From Candidatus Cloacimonadota bacterium (GTDB taxonomy: Bacteria > Cloacimonadota > Cloacimonadia > JGIOTU-2): a DNA stretch of 36,947 nucleotides. How positions within the stretch are numbered: the stretch's first letter is position 1; the number at the start of each line of letters is the position of its first letter. This document shows positions 35,300 through 36,947 of this stretch, piece after piece. Under the pieces are notes generated by a model. That model was not told where the DNA came from. It made no database searches and saw only the letters and a program-made list of their open reading frames with translations. Made by a program: the position numbers and the translations under genes. Location of the stretch: the NCBI GenBank assembly GCA_030611765.1, contig JAUWPE010000012.1:1-36947 (forward strand), in the 5' to 3' direction.

Positions 35300-36349
35300 T
35301 CACATATAGCCCAATGATTTATACACTTTGTTACCTGCTGGCATTCCTCTATTGTCAGATAATTTAGTTTGTATTCGTTTATTTCTGATTAGAATCCTAA
35401 AATATGGACATTTCCCATTTATTGACAAATCTTTTTCATCATTTCCTTTTCTGAATTTAATTATTTCAAACTGTTCGGGGTTGAATTTATGTAGAAATGT
35501 TATAGGTACACCCATAAATCCTTTGTAGTCTGATGGTATGTCTTTAGTTTTATTAACATTAATACCATCATAATTGTCATATCGGGGATATTCAATTTCG
35601 TTTCCAAAATATTTCTTTGTGGGAGTAATATCTTCGTGTCGTTTAGAAGTATCTAAATTAGTTAACCACAAACAATTGTTGGGAGAAACTATTCTATTTC
35701 CAAAACTATCAATCCGAGTCTCTGTGCCGTAAAGTTCATAGTGTTCAGGTACAATAAAACCTGAAATACCTCTACCTAGATTTATTCCTAACCACGCATC
35801 ATTTCCCTTAATTAGTTTAAAAATTTCTTTATAGGTGATAGCATTAATGTTGCCAATTATCAAAAATTTCTTATCGTATTTAGCTAATTGAGCTACATAC
35901 TCCCTGAATAATGAAAATGGGGGATTAGTAACAACAATATCAGACTGCTTTAATAGTTCGATACTTTCAGCACTACGAAAATCTCCATCCCCTTTAAAAT
36001 GAATGATGTTATTTGAACTTGGTTTAATTTTTTCTCCTTTTGCACCTGTATATTCATAGAAAAAACCACTTTTAAATTCTTCGGTATTAAACAAATCCCT
36101 ATCTTGTTTTCTGTAACAAGCAGATATTAGTTTTTTAATACCTAATTCCTTAAAGTTTAATGCAAAATAATTAAAAAAATTACTAATCCGAGCATCATCA
36201 CAATTACAAAAAACTACTTTGCCTTTAAAATGATTTTTATAATGTTGTAATTCACTTTCTATATCTGAGAGCTGTGTATAAAACTCATCATTCTTATTGG
36301 TTTTTGCTTTTCTCAATAAAGAGTGTTGTACTTTTCTTGCCATTGTCAA
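35300..36349 (-). CDS. EcoRI-family adenine-specific DNA methyltransferase
   Basis: 349 aa; LLRKAKTNKNDEFYTQLSDIESELQHYKNHFKGKVVFCNCDDARISNFFNYFALNF, SDIVVTNPPFSLFREYV (NPPF); resembles M.EcoRI; directly downstream of the EcoRI-like endonuclease remnant. Confidence 0.92.
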   Translation of the reverse strand: MTMARKVQHSLLRKAKTNKNDEFYTQLSDIESELQHYKNHFKGKVVFCNCDDARISNFFNYFALNFKELGIKKLISACYRKQDRDLFNTEEFKSGFFYEYTGAKGEKIKPSSNNIIHFKGDGDFRSAESIELLKQSDIVVTNPPFSLFREYVAQLAKYDKKFLIIGNINAITYKEIFKLIKGNDAWLGINLGRGISGFIVPEHYELYGTETRIDSFGNRIVSPNNCLWLTNLDTSKRHEDITPTKKYFGNEIEYPRYDNYDGINVNKTKDIPSDYKGFMGVPITFLHKFNPEQFEIIKFRKGNDEKDLSINGKCPYFRILIRNKRIQTKLSDNRGMPAGNKVYKSLGYM

Positions 36350-36355
36350 CCTGTA

Positions 36356-36820
36356 TTATTCGTTATTGGTAATCTGGTTAAATATTTCACTTCCTAATAC
36401 TCTAAGAGAGGTTTTAGAAATTTCAATCATAATATCAAACATTTTTTCCGCATTCCATTTTTCCCCATCTCCTTGTGTAAATATTGAAGTTGCTTGAAGC
36501 ATTATTGTTTTCTTGTTATATTTAACATACTTATTTTCACACAAATTAGTATTAATTGGCATTCCATAATTTGCAGAGGTCAATCTATCTAACCTATTTA
36601 GCATCCCTGAATTATAATTAAGCGTTACAACCCTTCCGTCTGGTCTTTTAACTGAAATAGTTTCTGTTAAGAAATTAGACCCTTCTAAAAATAATATGTA
36701 TGGAAAATGAGATTCAGATAACATAAAATTAGCAATTTCAGATATGTTCTTATGCGATCTCTCTATTGCATTACCAGCAGCCATCAAGTCTTGATTGTTA
36801 TTTTTACCAACTAGTGTCAT
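36356..36820 (-). pseudogene. 5'-truncated EcoRI-like restriction endonuclease
   Basis: VGKNNNQDLMAAGNAIERSHKNISEIANFMLSESHFPYILFLEGSNFL...YNSGMLNRLDRLTSANYGMPINTNLC...IMLQATSIFTQGDGEKW; closely matches remembered R.EcoRI from about residue 128 on, lacking the catalytic N-terminal part. Confidence 0.9.
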
Positions 36821-36821
36821 G

Positions 36822-36947
36822 TCAAGACTCGATAGTCGGATAAAGTCTTTTGAGTTTTATTCGTGCATCATCAGTAGTAAATTGCCAATTGATTATGCTA
36901 TTTTTTGAGTTTCTACATTCTACCCAGGCTTCTACTTCTTTTTCTAT
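36822..36947 (-). mobile_element. IS630-type transposase C-terminus (partial, runs off window)
   Basis: Minus frame ...IEKEVEAWVECRNSKNSIINWQFTTDDARIKLKRLYPTIES*; WQFTTxDARIKLKxLYP is typical of IS630-family C-termini. Confidence 0.75.

Overview
36.9 kb of AT-rich bacterial chromosome. Gene content (LpxB, T9SS-type C-terminal sorting domain, gene order) suggests a Gram-negative of the FCB/Cloacimonadota type; this taxonomy is inference. Most of the window is housekeeping. A long minus-strand cluster runs infC-rpmI-rplT-pheS-pheT-coiled coil-zapA-[6S-like RNA]-rny-ymdB-folD. A mostly plus-strand half carries lpxB, a DUF374 acyltransferase, a PpiD/SurA-like PPIase, csp, dgt, prfB with a +1 programmed frameshift, lysS, a phnDCE-type transporter, a DnaQ-DinG exonuclease/helicase, queA and a PAP2 phosphatase. 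The right end (about 32.5-36.9 kb) is accessory: a secreted serpin, then what looks like a decaying defence cluster. That cluster holds a Shedu (SduA/DUF4263) nuclease gene interrupted by one in-frame TAA and tightly bracketed by inverted repeats, an apparently intact EcoRI-type adenine methyltransferase, and a 5'-truncated EcoRI-like endonuclease abutting the C-terminus of an IS630-type transposase. Other notable signals: an AUC (non-AUG) infC start behind a leader with an intrinsic terminator, a 6S-like RNA between zapA and rny, several strong palindromic hairpins (one inside the N-terminal coding region of a PAP2 gene), and a three-arm alternative hairpin between convergent genes. Family calls come from reading translated sequence and remembered family motifs; no searches were run.
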